Positions 44,814 to 53,887 of a stretch of 64,000 nucleotides of DNA are shown piece by piece. The first letter of the stretch is position 1, and the number at the start of each line of letters is the position of its first letter. The translations under genes and the position numbers were made by a program. Source of the stretch: Roseiarcus sp963782255 (lineage in GTDB: Bacteria; Pseudomonadota; Alphaproteobacteria; Rhizobiales; Beijerinckiaceae). Below the pieces are notes generated by a model, which did no database searches, had not been told where the DNA came from, and saw nothing but the letters and a program-made list of their open reading frames with translations. The DNA lies in the NCBI GenBank assembly GCA_963782255.1, contig CAWAIS010000001.1, forward strand, positions 2,356,001-2,420,000, in the 5' to 3' direction.

Positions 44814-45473
44814 CTAGACCGTGATCGAGATCGCTTCGCGACCCCTGGGCGTGTCGACGACGCGCATGTTGACCGGCTGACCCTCGTCCAGGCGGGCGAT
44901 TCCGGCTGCGTTGAGCGCTGAGATGTGGACGAAAATGTCCTTGCCGCCGTCGTCGACCGCGACGAAGCCAAAGCCTTTGGTCTCGTTGAACCACTTGACC
45001 TTGCCTTCGAGAGGCGTCGCCGTCGAGGGATCCGGCGCCATCCGGCGCGGCGTCCGGGGGCCGTCGGAGAATGGGCGCCGCGGCCGCTCGACGACGCCTG
45101 ACGTGTCGATCGAGATGACCCGCGCGACCTGAGGGCCTTTGGCGCCTGCGCCCACAACGACGCGCATTTTCGCGCCCGGTGGGACCGTGTCGTAGCCGGC
45201 CGAGTGCAACGCGGTCGCATGCAGGAACGCGTCGCCCTGCCCGTTGCCGAGCTCGACGAAGCCGAAGCCCTTGTCGTCCTTGAACCACTTGACGGTCGCA
45301 TCGACCGCCGTCTGGCTCGGCGGCGCAGCGCCGGAACTCGCCTGCGCATCGTCAGGCTGCCCGTCAGTTCTGACAAACGCACGCTGCGTCCGCTGCTTCT
45401 GATCGTAGGCGATAGGGCCGTCATCGTCGAATCCATGACGACGCGGCGCCCAGTATTCCTTGCCTCTATTCAT
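44814..45473 (-). CDS. Protein with two cold-shock domains
   Basis: A 219-residue protein with two CSD folds that bind single-stranded nucleic acid. CSD1 (about 58-125) reads ATVKWFKDDKGFGFVEL...DAFLHATAL. CSD2 (about 152-219) reads GKVKWFNETKGFGFVAV...DIFVHISALNAAG. RNP1 (KGFGFV) is complete in both; RNP2 is FLHAT in the first and FVHIS in the second. A charged N-terminal tail and a Pro/Arg-rich linker separate them. Two-domain cold-shock proteins are common in Rhizobiales. The start is ATG 45473 (MNRGKEYW); the longer frame runs into the upstream gene. Confidence 0.92.
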   Translation of the reverse strand: MNRGKEYWAPRRHGFDDDGPIAYDQKQRTQRAFVRTDGQPDDAQASSGAAPPSQTAVDATVKWFKDDKGFGFVELGNGQGDAFLHATALHSAGYDTVPPGAKMRVVVGAGAKGPQVARVISIDTSGVVERPRRPFSDGPRTPRRMAPDPSTATPLEGKVKWFNETKGFGFVAVDDGGKDIFVHISALNAAGIARLDEGQPVNMRVVDTPRGREAISITV

Positions 45474-45477
45474 GGGG

Positions 45478-45843
45478 TCAAACTCTTCGACTGGGGGACG
45501 TGATCGAGAAAGCCGTCGCAGTCGGCGACGCGCCTTCGTTCCGCTGGGGGGAGGCGGAACCTCGTGCGGGCGCAACTGCGCCCGAATTGGAATTGACGCG
45601 TTCGCCGATGCGAATATCGGGCGCATACGGACGGGCGTTGGAAGGCGGATCGAAGTGGCGGCTCGCAGGAGCGGCCGACCCCTCGGGCGCGTGGTTCGCT
45701 TCGGCCAGCCCGAACGCAAGCACGGCGCCGCCCAAGAGCCCCGCCATGAGCGGCGCCCATGACCCCATGAACGACAGGAGCGAACGCCTCCGCGCGACGG
45801 TCCCGGTTGGCTTTCCAGGGGAAGCGGCAAAAGGGCTACTCAC
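45478..45843 (-). CDS. Small membrane-anchored protein, function unknown
   Basis: A 121-residue frame starting at GTG 45843 with one TM helix (FMGSWAPLMAGLLGGAVLAFGLAE, about 25-48) and a Pro/Ser/Ala-rich tail. It ends 4 bp before the cold-shock gene on the same strand, which fits an operon. No family recognised and no strong ribosome site seen; an internal ATG at 45768 is possible. Coding is plausible but not certain. Confidence 0.45.
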   Translation of the reverse strand: MSSPFAASPGKPTGTVARRRSLLSFMGSWAPLMAGLLGGAVLAFGLAEANHAPEGSAAPASRHFDPPSNARPYAPDIRIGERVNSNSGAVAPARGSASPQRNEGASPTATAFSITSPSRRV

Positions 45844-46204
45844 GTCGTCGGTCCCCGCTCGGGGCTACGCTCGATCTTCCGAAGAGAAGCGTCGGCTCAT
45901 CGCTTTGCGCGTCGCACGGCCGAACAACGGGAGAAATGCGAAACCCGGATCTTTCACGCCGCGCCCCGGACCAAGCCGGCGACCAGTTCTGCAACTCGAC
46001 CATCGAACACTTGCCCGCCGGGCGTGCGCCCAAGTCAAACGCGGGAAGTATGTCGAATAACCGCCCGCGTTCCCTTGAGGTAAACAATTCCAAACGAGGC
46101 CAATCCGCGCAATTAGGGATTCTACGTAGACGCTGAGCGAAGGCTTCATTCCGGGCGGCGGCGTTCCGCTTGCGACTAGGGCGATCCGCTCCCATATCGC
46201 CGGC
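45844..46204. other. Divergent intergenic region
   Basis: 361 bp between the small membrane-protein gene and the protease gene. I see no supported gene, RNA or clear promoter motif. Confidence 0.4.
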
Positions 46205-47218
46205 ATGCTTCAACCTCTCCAACCCCTTCTCGCGCTCGATGCGGACAGCCCCTCGCAGGGACCGGGCTCCAATACGCACTCGGACGGCGCCCTGCTCGAC
46301 GACTATTCCCGCGCGGTCAGCGACGTCGTCGACCGTGTTGGTCCGAGCGTCGTCAGGATCGACGTCAAACGCAACGGCCGCAGCGCCGGTTCCGGCTCCG
46401 GCGTCATCGTCTCGTCCGACGGGCTCGCGCTGACGAACTCCCATGTCGTGCAGGGCGCCCGCTTGGTCGCCCTGACCACGCTCGAAGGACGCGAGCTTCA
46501 GGCGCGCGTCCTCGGCGACGATCCGGAAACTGATCTCGCGCTCCTACGGGTCGAGGCGGACGTTTCGCTGCCGTCAGCTAAGCTCGGCGACAGCTCCAAG
46601 CTCAAGCGCGGCCAGATCGCGATCGCGATCGGCAACCCGCTCGGCTTCGATGCGACCGTGACGGCCGGCGTCATCTCGGCGCTCGGACGATCGCTGCAGT
46701 CGCGCACCGGGCGCATGATCGAGGATGTCGTGCAGACCGACGCCGCGCTGAACCCGGGCAATTCCGGCGGCCCGCTCGTGTCCTCGACCGGCGAGGTCAT
46801 CGGCATCAACACCGCGGTCATCATGGGCGCGCAGGGGATCTGTTTCGCGGTCGCCTCCAACACGGCCAACTTCGTCGCGGGCGAGATCGCCCGCCATGGG
46901 CGGGTGCGGCGCGCCTATATCGGCATCGGCGCAGCCACGACCGCGATCCCTCGCCGCATCGTTCTCAGACTCGGGCTCGACCAAGCTGCCGGCGCCCGGA
47001 TTCTCGGCGTCGATCAGACGGGGCCGGCGGCGCATGCGGGCCTTCTCTCCGGCGACATCGTCATCGGCCTCGACGGCAAGCGCGTGACGAGCGTGGGCGA
47101 TCTTTTGCGCGCGCTCGATGCGGACAAGATCAACCGGACCGTCAGTGTCGATTTCCTGCGCCGCTCGGAGCAACAGCGCGTCTGGATCGGGCCGATCGAG
47201 CGGCCGGCCGCGGCGTAG
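46205..47218 (+). CDS. DegP/HtrA-like serine protease with one PDZ domain
   Basis: A 337-residue S1C-type protease. The catalytic triad is visible: His in LTNSHVV, Asp in ETDLALLR and Ser in NPGNSGGPLV. The oxyanion and specificity loops follow (GINTAVIMGAQGICFAV). A PDZ domain covers about residues 235-330 (GARILGVDQTGPAAHAGLLSGDIVIGLDG). No signal peptide or TM anchor is visible at the chosen start, which is unusual for DegP-type proteins and suggests a cytoplasmic form or a missed start. It has its own promoter region and is convergent with the DedA gene, 7 bp away. Confidence 0.9.
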   Translation: MLQPLQPLLALDADSPSQGPGSNTHSDGALLDDYSRAVSDVVDRVGPSVVRIDVKRNGRSAGSGSGVIVSSDGLALTNSHVVQGARLVALTTLEGRELQARVLGDDPETDLALLRVEADVSLPSAKLGDSSKLKRGQIAIAIGNPLGFDATVTAGVISALGRSLQSRTGRMIEDVVQTDAALNPGNSGGPLVSSTGEVIGINTAVIMGAQGICFAVASNTANFVAGEIARHGRVRRAYIGIGAATTAIPRRIVLRLGLDQAAGARILGVDQTGPAAHAGLLSGDIVIGLDGKRVTSVGDLLRALDADKINRTVSVDFLRRSEQQRVWIGPIERPAAA

Positions 47219-47225
47219 TTCCGTC

Positions 47226-47870
47226 CTATCGCTTCGGCTGCACGAGCGGACCGGGCAAGGCTCGCTCCGCCTCTTCCTCGAGCGCCTGCTCGTGGTAGCG
47301 GACGAAGCGCGCGCCGATGAAGAAGGCGACGACCGCGCAGGCGAGGGCCGCCACGCCCACAGGCCGCGCGTAGCTCTCGAACGCTTTGCCGAGCCAATAG
47401 CCGCCGGTCCCGAAGATCGTCGCCCAGACGATTCCGCCCGCCGCATTGTAGAAGAAGAAGCGCTCCCAATTGAAGCGGTTGACCCCTGCGAGGAACGCGG
47501 CGAAAGCGCGAAGCACCGCGACGAAGCGGCCGAAGAAGACGATTTTGCCGCCGTGCCTGAGAAAGAGGTATTGGCCGAGCTTCAGGCGGCGCTCGTCGAG
47601 ATGGACGTAGCGCCCGTAGCGGAAGGCGATGGGAAAGCCGAATTCCCTGCCGACCCAATAGCCGCAATTGTCGCCGAGAATTGCGCCCGCCGCCGCCGCG
47701 CCGATCACGCCATAGAGATGAAGCTTTCCCTGACCGGCCAGGATCGCCGCCGCGACCAGCACCGTCTCTCCCGGCATCGGTATCCCTGTGCTCTCCATGC
47801 CAACGATCGCGAAGATGGCGAAATAGCCATAAGTCGCGAGATAGCCGTGCAGGTGAGGCACAAAATCCAT
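47226..47870 (-). CDS. DedA-family membrane protein
   Basis: A 214-residue inner-membrane protein of the DedA/SNARE-associated (VTT) family, implicated in lipid scrambling and undecaprenyl-phosphate recycling. Landmarks: GMESTGIPMPGETVLVAAA (conserved E and PGE), GAAAAGAILGDNCGYWVGRE, and FFGRFVAVLRAFAAFLAGVNRF with the conserved arginines. The start ATG at 47870 is 1 bp after the stop of the upstream gene, indicating coupling. Confidence 0.93.
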   Translation of the reverse strand: MDFVPHLHGYLATYGYFAIFAIVGMESTGIPMPGETVLVAAAILAGQGKLHLYGVIGAAAAGAILGDNCGYWVGREFGFPIAFRYGRYVHLDERRLKLGQYLFLRHGGKIVFFGRFVAVLRAFAAFLAGVNRFNWERFFFYNAAGGIVWATIFGTGGYWLGKAFESYARPVGVAALACAVVAFFIGARFVRYHEQALEEEAERALPGPLVQPKR

Positions 47871-47871
47871 G

Positions 47872-48240
47872 TCACAGGAACGCCTTCGATCCCGTGAGGC
47901 GCCGCGCGTTGGCGCGGACCTTGCGCCGTGCGGGAGCGGCCGCGGCCTGGGCGATGCCGGCGAGCCCCATCGATACGTCATTGGGCGAACGCACGCCCCC
48001 GAAAGCCGCTTTCAGCATGAACGCGCCCCAGGCGGCCTGGGCGGCGAATGCCCCCTCGACCACCGCGTCAACCTTTTCCTGCACCATGAGATGCGCCTCA
48101 CGCGCCTTCTCGGTCGCCCCGCCTCCAGGCGACATCATGTTTTGCGTTCGCGCGGCGATGGTGAGCGCCGCGTCCATGCCGGTTTGCGCGTTGGCCTTCG
48201 CGATCACGAGCGAGCGCCTTGCAACACGTTTGGAGACCAT
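47872..48240 (-). CDS. Hypothetical protein, possibly phasin-like
   Basis: A 122-residue Ala-rich, largely helical protein (MVSKRVARRSLVIAKANAQT...). It has no signal peptide or TM helix; the centre (EKAREAHLMVQEKVDAVVEGAFAAQAAWGAFML) is amphipathic. Phasins, which coat PHA granules, have this feel, but the match is weak. It ends 1 bp before the DedA start, so the two are an operon. Confidence 0.6.
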   Translation of the reverse strand: MVSKRVARRSLVIAKANAQTGMDAALTIAARTQNMMSPGGGATEKAREAHLMVQEKVDAVVEGAFAAQAAWGAFMLKAAFGGVRSPNDVSMGLAGIAQAAAAPARRKVRANARRLTGSKAFL

Positions 48241-48375
48241 GGTTCCGTGCCCCTGTTCTTCTGATTTTCGAGCGGCGCGTGAATACGAAGATCACGCCAA
48301 ACCGCCGCAGCATGCGGGAAGTTCCGCCGGGCGGCAAGGCTTATCGCCCAAGACTTTCGGACCCGTACATGAAAA

Positions 48376-48828
48376 TCAGAAGAGCGGCTCGATGCGATAC
48401 TGGATGAAGCCCGTACGCTCCGCGACCGCATCGTAAAGGCGGCGGGCGGTCGCGTTGGTCTCGTGGGTCATCCAGAAGACGCTTTCGGCGCCCGCTTGCC
48501 TGGCGGTCCCGGCGACGGCGAGGATCAGCGCGCGGCCGACGCCCCCGCCCCGCTCGGCCGGGCTCACGTAAAGGTCCTGAAGGTAGCAGCGAGCGTTCAC
48601 GTGCCAGGTCGAGCGCTGAAAGAGGCAATGCGCGAAGCCGATCAGCTTCTCCTCTCGCGCTGCGACAAACCCATGCACCGGCTCCAGCGGATCGAACAGG
48701 CGCGACCACGTCGCGTTTGTGACCTCGGGCGTCTCCGTCGTCTTGTAGAAATCGAGATAGGCGCGCCAAAGCGGCGCCCATTGCTCGCGATCGCCGCGCT
48801 CGATTGCGCGCACGGTGAAGTCCGGCAA
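48376..48828 (-). CDS. GNAT-family N-acetyltransferase
   Basis: A 150-residue GNAT enzyme transferring an acetyl group from acetyl-CoA. The acetyl-CoA motif is LYVSPAERGGGVGRALILAVA (Q/RxxGxG/A type); the end has VFWMTHETNATARRLYDAVAERTGFIQYRI. The substrate is unknown. The start TTG at 48828 is supported by GGAGG about 8-10 bases upstream. The frame stays open further upstream but without family match. Confidence 0.85.
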   Translation of the reverse strand: MPDFTVRAIERGDREQWAPLWRAYLDFYKTTETPEVTNATWSRLFDPLEPVHGFVAAREEKLIGFAHCLFQRSTWHVNARCYLQDLYVSPAERGGGVGRALILAVAGTARQAGAESVFWMTHETNATARRLYDAVAERTGFIQYRIEPLF

Positions 48829-48954
48829 GCCCCTGCCTCCCGCTTTTTTCGAGGTCGAAACGCATACGGCGGCAAAAACGCCGCCTTGACAAGCCTCGCG
48901 GCGGCGCGTGCTTTTCCGATGGCCGACGTTCGCACGCCCCGGAGCCTGTCCCCC

Positions 48955-49329
48955 ATGTCCCGTCCGCCGCTCGTTCTCGCCAGCCTCGCCGCGCTCATGG
49001 GCTGCGCCGGAGTTGGCCTCGCGGCCGCGGCGGTGCATGAGAGCGGAGGCGAACTGGCGAGCCGGGGGGCGATCTTCCTCCTCCTCCACGCAACGGCCGC
49101 GCTCGGGATCGCGGCGCACGCCCGGGCCGCGCCGTCACGCGCGCTTCTCATCGTCGGCTTCGCTATGGAAGCGGGCGCGAGTTTGTTCGCGGCCGACCTT
49201 GCGTTTCACGCCTTTTTCGGTGAGCGCCTCTTCCCGTTCGCCGCGCCGATCGGCGGCTCGACGATGATGCTGTCGTGGTTTGCGCTGGCGGTCGTGTTCG
49301 CCGTGGGGGCTACGAGGCGTTCCGCCTAA
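48955..49329 (+). CDS. DUF423-type small membrane protein
   Basis: A 124-residue protein with four hydrophobic segments and DUF423 features (SLAALMGCAGVGLAAAAVHE, IFLLLHATAALGIAAHA, LFAADLAFHAFFGERLFPFAAPIGG). Function unknown. The ATG at 48955 fits; a longer frame reaches back into the antisense of the GNAT gene. It overlaps the convergent adenine deaminase gene by 4 bp. Confidence 0.8.
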   Translation: MSRPPLVLASLAALMGCAGVGLAAAAVHESGGELASRGAIFLLLHATAALGIAAHARAAPSRALLIVGFAMEAGASLFAADLAFHAFFGERLFPFAAPIGGSTMMLSWFALAVVFAVGATRRSA

Positions 49330-51035
49330 TCCCTGACGAACTCCATCCGGTCCACATCCACCAGCCCCCGGTCGGTGATCTTCAGATGCGGGATCACCGG
49401 CAGGGGCAGGAAGGCGACCTGGAGGAAGGGCTCTGCGAGCGTCACGCCGAGGCCCTTGGCGGCGGCGCGCAGGGGGATCAGCTTCTCGCGCACCTCCTCG
49501 AAGCTCAGCAAGCTCATGAGCCCCGCGACCGGCAGCGGCAGCTCGGCCACGATCCTGCCCTCGTCCGCCACCGCGAAACCGCCCTCCGTCTCGCGCAGGC
49601 GATTGACGGCGGCGGCCATATCCGCTTCGTTCACGCCGACGACGCAGAGATTGTGGCTGTCGTGACCGACGGATGAGGCGATCGCGCCGCGCTTCATGCC
49701 GAAGCCCTTTACGAAAGCCGTCGCCATATTGTCGTTGACGCCATGGCGCGCGACGACCGAAACCTTGACGACGTCCTGCTCGAGATCGACGCCGCGCTCG
49801 CCGTTCTTGAACGGCAAGGTCACGGGCGCGCGGTCGGTGATGATCTTGCCGGGAATGACGCCGATCGCCTGCGTCGAAGGCCCCTGCCCCCTTGCAACGA
49901 AATCACTTCGCTCGACGCGCCGCGCCTTCACGCTCATCCGCCCGACCGCGGGCAGCGCGCCGCGCGAAGCAAACAGCGCGTCGTCGACGATGCGGCCGGC
50001 CGCCAGAACCATCGACACCGCGCACGCTTCGAGATCGTCGAGAACGACGAGATCGGCGCGCCAGCCGGGCGCGACGAGGCCGCGGTCGCGCAGGCCGAAG
50101 ACGCGCGCGGCCGAAACGCTTGCCGCGCGATAGGCCGCGAGCGGGGGCGCGCCAAGGGCAATCGCCGTGCGGATGAGAAAATCGAGATGGCCCTCCTCGG
50201 CGATGTCGAGCGGATTGCGGTCGTCGGTGCAGAAGGCGATGAACGGCGAATTGCGCTCGGTGATGAGCGGCGCGAGCGCGTGCAGGTCCTTGCACACCGA
50301 GCCCTCGCGGATCAGCACGGCCATGCCCTTCATCAGCTTCTCGCGGCCCTCGGCGATGTTGGTGACTTCGTGATCCGTGCGCACGCCGGCAGCGAGGTAG
50401 CCGTTAAGCGCGTAGCCGCCGAGCAACGGACTGTGGCCGTCGATCGGGCGGGTCTGGAACGCCGCGAGCTTGGCGAGGCAGGACGGATCGCGCGCGAGCA
50501 GGCCGGGAAAGTTCATGAATTCGGCGAGTCCCAGCACCTTCGGATGGTCCGCGAGCGCAAGGAGGTCGCCGACTTCGAGCCGCGCGCCGGCCGTCTCGAG
50601 GTTGGTCGCGGGCACGCAACTCGAGAGCTGGATGCGCAAATCCATCGCGGTCGCCATCGCGCCGTCGAGGAAATAGCGCAGCCCCGCCTGCCCCAGGACG
50701 TTGCCGATCTCATGCGGATCGCAGATGGCGGTTGTGACGCCGTGACGCAGCACGCAGCGGTCGAATTCGAGCGGCGTGATGAGCGAGGATTTAACATGGC
50801 AGTGCGTGTCGATGAACCCCGGAACGACGATCTTGCCGCGAACGTCGATCTCGCGAGTCCCACTGTATTCGCCCATCGTTCCGACGATGCGGTCGTTGCA
50901 GATCGCGACGTCGCTTTGCAGAAGTTCGCCGCTCACGAGATCGAAGACCCGACCGCCCTTCAGGACGATATCGGCCTTGGCGAGCCCCTGGCCCTGCTCG
51001 ATCGCGCGCGAGAGAAAGGCGATGGCGTCGCTCAT
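49326..51035 (-). CDS. ade: Adenine deaminase
   Basis: A 569-residue amidohydrolase converting adenine to hypoxanthine and ammonia. The metal site is VPGFIDTHCHVKSSLITP; HGVTTAICDPHEIGNVLG, SPLLGGYALNGYLAAGVRTDHE and FCTDDRNPLDIAEEGHLDFL carry the further conserved His and Asp. The C-terminal domain has VVARHGVNDNMATAFVKGFG and SSVGHDSHNLCVVG, typical of the Ade family. Length is normal. It stands alone on its strand. Confidence 0.95.
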   Translation of the reverse strand: MSDAIAFLSRAIEQGQGLAKADIVLKGGRVFDLVSGELLQSDVAICNDRIVGTMGEYSGTREIDVRGKIVVPGFIDTHCHVKSSLITPLEFDRCVLRHGVTTAICDPHEIGNVLGQAGLRYFLDGAMATAMDLRIQLSSCVPATNLETAGARLEVGDLLALADHPKVLGLAEFMNFPGLLARDPSCLAKLAAFQTRPIDGHSPLLGGYALNGYLAAGVRTDHEVTNIAEGREKLMKGMAVLIREGSVCKDLHALAPLITERNSPFIAFCTDDRNPLDIAEEGHLDFLIRTAIALGAPPLAAYRAASVSAARVFGLRDRGLVAPGWRADLVVLDDLEACAVSMVLAAGRIVDDALFASRGALPAVGRMSVKARRVERSDFVARGQGPSTQAIGVIPGKIITDRAPVTLPFKNGERGVDLEQDVVKVSVVARHGVNDNMATAFVKGFGMKRGAIASSVGHDSHNLCVVGVNEADMAAAVNRLRETEGGFAVADEGRIVAELPLPVAGLMSLLSFEEVREKLIPLRAAAKGLGVTLAEPFLQVAFLPLPVIPHLKITDRGLVDVDRMEFVRD

Positions 51036-51264
51036 GGTCGGGCTCCGGGCTCAGAATTGATGGGAAATATGGTCTATTGCTCCCCGTCGATCAAACGGCG
51101 GGCGACTTTCGGCGACGATCGGGGCGTCGAACTTTCTCTCTCTCGGCGCCCGCGGAGCGTGGTGCAAGGGGTGGGCAAACGTGAAATACTGACCTCGCCA
51201 GGACTAAGCGAACAATTCGCTTTGGCAGGGTACTCGTCACCAGTCCTGGAAAGGGAGCGAAGCG

Positions 51265-51528
51265 ATGAAGTACATGACGACTTGGACGATTAAGCCCGAA
51301 AACGTCAAGGCGGCGATTGCCCGCTTCAAGGAGACGGGAGGCCAAGCCCCTGCGGGGGTCACGATGATTGGCCGATGGCATGAAATGGGCACCGGTCGCG
51401 GAGCGACTGTCGTGGAGTCCGACGACCCGGTGGCGGTGAGCAAATTCTCCCTTGCATGGGCTGACCTTCTCGACCAGACAACCGTGGCTGTCATCGAGGA
51501 CGCCCAGCTCGCGGCCGCGATGCCGTAA
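51265..51528 (+). CDS. DUF3303-family protein
   Basis: An 87-residue protein (MKYMTTWTIKPENVKAAIAR...MIGRWHEMGTGRGATVVESDD) with the ferredoxin-like fold pattern of DUF3303. Function unknown. GGGAG lies upstream of the ATG. It stands alone, followed by a hairpin at 51554-51580. Confidence 0.85.
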   Translation: MKYMTTWTIKPENVKAAIARFKETGGQAPAGVTMIGRWHEMGTGRGATVVESDDPVAVSKFSLAWADLLDQTTVAVIEDAQLAAAMP

Positions 51529-51553
51529 CATTTGTCTCGAATAGGCGACGCCC

Positions 51554-51580
51554 GGCTCTGCGACTGAAGGCCGCAGAGCC
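51554..51580 (+). terminator. Hairpin after the DUF3303 gene
   Basis: GGCTCTGCG (51554-51562) pairs perfectly with CGCAGAGCC (51572-51580) around a 9-base loop, 26 bp after the stop. Only a short TTT follows, so it is a weak terminator candidate. Confidence 0.4.
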
Positions 51581-51638
51581 AAGCGTTTCTGGCAAGGTTT
51601 CGTTCAAGTGGGCTTCTCTAGCCGCCAGAAACCGGGCT

Positions 51639-51770
51639 ATGACGCCGGAGCACGTCCTCTCCATCCAGTCGCACGTCGTCTACGGCCATGTCCGCAATTC
51701 GGACGTGGTCTTCCCGCTGCAGCGGCTCGGTCGCGATGTCTGGCCGCTGATCCGCACGCAGTTCTCTAGA
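51639..51770 (+). pseudogene. Pyridoxal kinase 5' fragment
   Basis: The frame reads MTPEHVLSIQSHVVYGHVRN and SDVVFPLQRLGRDVWPL...QFS. It matches the N-terminus of the intact pdxY at 52994 over 38 residues, 29 identical (ATP/pyridoxal-binding SIQSHV.YGHV.NS). Homology stops near 51770 and unrelated sequence follows. It is a paralogous or duplicated remnant, not very recent. The rest of 51771-52161 holds no gene I can support. Confidence 0.75.
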
Positions 51771-52161
51771 TCCGCGCTAAGCGGGAAGAAGCGCTGCCAA
51801 AAGTCGGGCCGCAAGATAGAGCTCTGAACGACTGCGGCACTCTGACTTTGCGAGCTCTCCGACGCGACCTCACCTTGCTCAGGCATAAGGACTGCGGGTA
51901 CGGCGCCGTTGAAGTTCGCGCGTCAAAGGCCGCCGCACGTCGCCCACAGGATGATACAACGGCGGCTCTTAAGAAGCCCCGCCTTCGAGGGCGCAACGAA
52001 GAGAGCGCGTTGCTGGACCCGATCATTCATACGCCCACCGCATTTATCTTATACCGATTGCCGGGCTAATCGCCTCTTCTTGCATGACCTAACTCTCCGT
52101 CAACGGTCGGCAGCCTGCGAAGAGCGCAGGACCGGACGGACCAGAGCAAAGGAGCGCAATC

Positions 52162-52908
52162 ATGGGAGAGCTGACCGGAAAGGTCGCAATCGTCACCGGG
52201 GCCTCGAAGGGGATCGGCGCGGCGATCGCGAGAAGCTTCGCGGAGGCGGGAGCGGCGGTGGCGGTCAATTACGCGTCGAACAAGGCTGACGCCGATCGGG
52301 TGGTCGGCGAGATCGTCAAAGCCGGCGGCAAAGCGATCGCAAGCCAGGCGGACGTCGCCAAGCGGGCCGACGTGGAGCGTCTGTTTCAAGAGACCATTGA
52401 GAAGCTTGGTCGGCCGTCCATTCTCGTCAACAACGCCGGCGTGTACAGCTTTGCGCCGCTCGAGGCGGTGACCGAGGAAGACTTTCATCGCCAGTTCGAC
52501 ACCAACGTGCTCGGCGCGATCCTCGCCACGCAGGAGGCCGTCAAGGCCTTCAATGGCGCGGGCGGCAGCGTGATCAACCTCAGCACCATCACGAGCACGA
52601 ACCCGTCGCCGAACACCGTCGTCTATTCCGCCTCGAAAAGCGCAATCGACACGATCACGCGCGAACTCGCTATTGAGCTTGCCGGCAAGGGAATCCGGGT
52701 CAACGCCATCGCGCCCGGCATGACCGAGACCGAAGGCTTTGCCGCGGCCGGCTTGAGCGCTGAATCGGCGAAGGCGCTGGGCTTCTCGCTGCCGATGGGG
52801 CGGCTCGGCCGGCCGGACGACATCGCGAAAGTCGCGGTGTTTCTCGCCTCTGACCAATCCGCCTGGGTGACCGGCGAACGCATCTCGGTTTCTGGGGGAC
52901 AGAGGTAG
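52162..52908 (+). CDS. Short-chain dehydrogenase/reductase (FabG-like)
   Basis: A 248-residue classical SDR. The NAD(P) motif is TGASKGIGAAIARSFAEAG, with VNYASNKADAD after it suggesting NADPH preference. NNAG is present, and catalytic Ser and YSASK are in INLSTITST and VVYSASKSAID. The C-terminus ends with WVTGERISVSGGQR. Substrate unknown; 3-oxoacyl reductase-like. AAAGGAG lies before the ATG. It is 85 bp upstream of pdxY on the same strand. Confidence 0.92.
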   Translation: MGELTGKVAIVTGASKGIGAAIARSFAEAGAAVAVNYASNKADADRVVGEIVKAGGKAIASQADVAKRADVERLFQETIEKLGRPSILVNNAGVYSFAPLEAVTEEDFHRQFDTNVLGAILATQEAVKAFNGAGGSVINLSTITSTNPSPNTVVYSASKSAIDTITRELAIELAGKGIRVNAIAPGMTETEGFAAAGLSAESAKALGFSLPMGRLGRPDDIAKVAVFLASDQSAWVTGERISVSGGQR

Positions 52909-52993
52909 GAGGCGCGTGACGGGGATCGCCCTCCGTCGTGGCCGCAAGCAGAGAAGGGTTTACGCGTCCTCCGAATCGTCGTCTCGTCGCGCG

Positions 52994-53887
52994 ATGCTCG
53001 CGCCGATTCTCTCCATTCAGTCGCATGTGGCTTACGGCCATGTCGGCAATTCGGCGGCGGTCTTTCCGTTGCAGCGGCTCGGGCGCGAGGTCTGGCCGCT
53101 GATGACCGTGCAATTCTCGAGCCATACCGGCTATCCCGGCTGGCGCGGACGCGCCTTCGATGCGGGCATGATCGACGAATGCACAGCCGGGCTCGACGCG
53201 ATCGGCGCGCTGCCGCGCTGCGCCGGTTTGCTGACCGGCTATCTCGGAACGGTTGAGATCGGCGAAGCGGCGCTGCGCGCGCTCAAGAACATCAAGGCCG
53301 CCAACAGGCATGCGGTCTATGCGTGCGATCCGGTGATCGGCGACGTCGGGCGCGGTTCCTATGTCGCCGCGGGCGTCGCGGAGTTCTTCCGCGACCGCGC
53401 CGTCCCCTTGGCCACGATCCTGACGCCCAACGCGTTCGAACTGGAGCTTCTGACGGGCATTCCCGTCAAGACGCTTGCGGACGCGCGTTCGGCGATCGCC
53501 GCGCTCCGCGCACGGGGGCCGCAGGTCGTCGTCGCGAAGTCGCTCATGCTCGACGATACGCCGCCTGACGCCATGGACATGCTCGCCGTCGATGAGGCGG
53601 GCGCGTGGTCCATCAGAACGCCGAGGCTGCCGATCGAGGTCAAGGGCGCGGGCGACCTTTTTGCCGCGCTCTTCTTCCACCACTGGCTCGCCTCGCGCTC
53701 AACGCCGGAAGCGCTGTCGAGGACCGGCTCGTCGGTCTTTGCAATCGTCGCCGCGACGCTTGCTTGCGGGGCGCGCGAACTGGCGCTGGTCGCGGCGCAG
53801 GACGAACTGACGAGGCCTTCGCAAGTCTTTCCGGTCAAACAAGTTCCTGATTACGCGGCAACGTCAGCCAGTTTTAGCAAGCGGTAA
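52994..53887 (+). CDS. pdxY: Pyridoxal kinase with IS-derived C-terminal tail
   Basis: A PfkB-like vitamin B6 kinase that phosphorylates pyridoxal. Seen: LSIQSHVAYGHVGNSAAVFP, SSHTGYPGWRG, YACDPVIGDVG, LTPNAFELELLTG and the anion-hole motif VKGAGDLFAALFF. The IS1595-type copy B is inserted at the last codon. The original gene ended VKQV-stop (284 residues; TGA now at 54888-54890), and the IS supplies PDYAATSASFSKR before a new stop at 53885. The kinase fold is untouched, so the enzyme is probably active. The start is ATG 52994; a longer frame to 52916 lacks match. Confidence 0.93.
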   Translation: MLAPILSIQSHVAYGHVGNSAAVFPLQRLGREVWPLMTVQFSSHTGYPGWRGRAFDAGMIDECTAGLDAIGALPRCAGLLTGYLGTVEIGEAALRALKNIKAANRHAVYACDPVIGDVGRGSYVAAGVAEFFRDRAVPLATILTPNAFELELLTGIPVKTLADARSAIAALRARGPQVVVAKSLMLDDTPPDAMDMLAVDEAGAWSIRTPRLPIEVKGAGDLFAALFFHHWLASRSTPEALSRTGSSVFAIVAATLACGARELALVAAQDELTRPSQVFPVKQVPDYAATSASFSKR

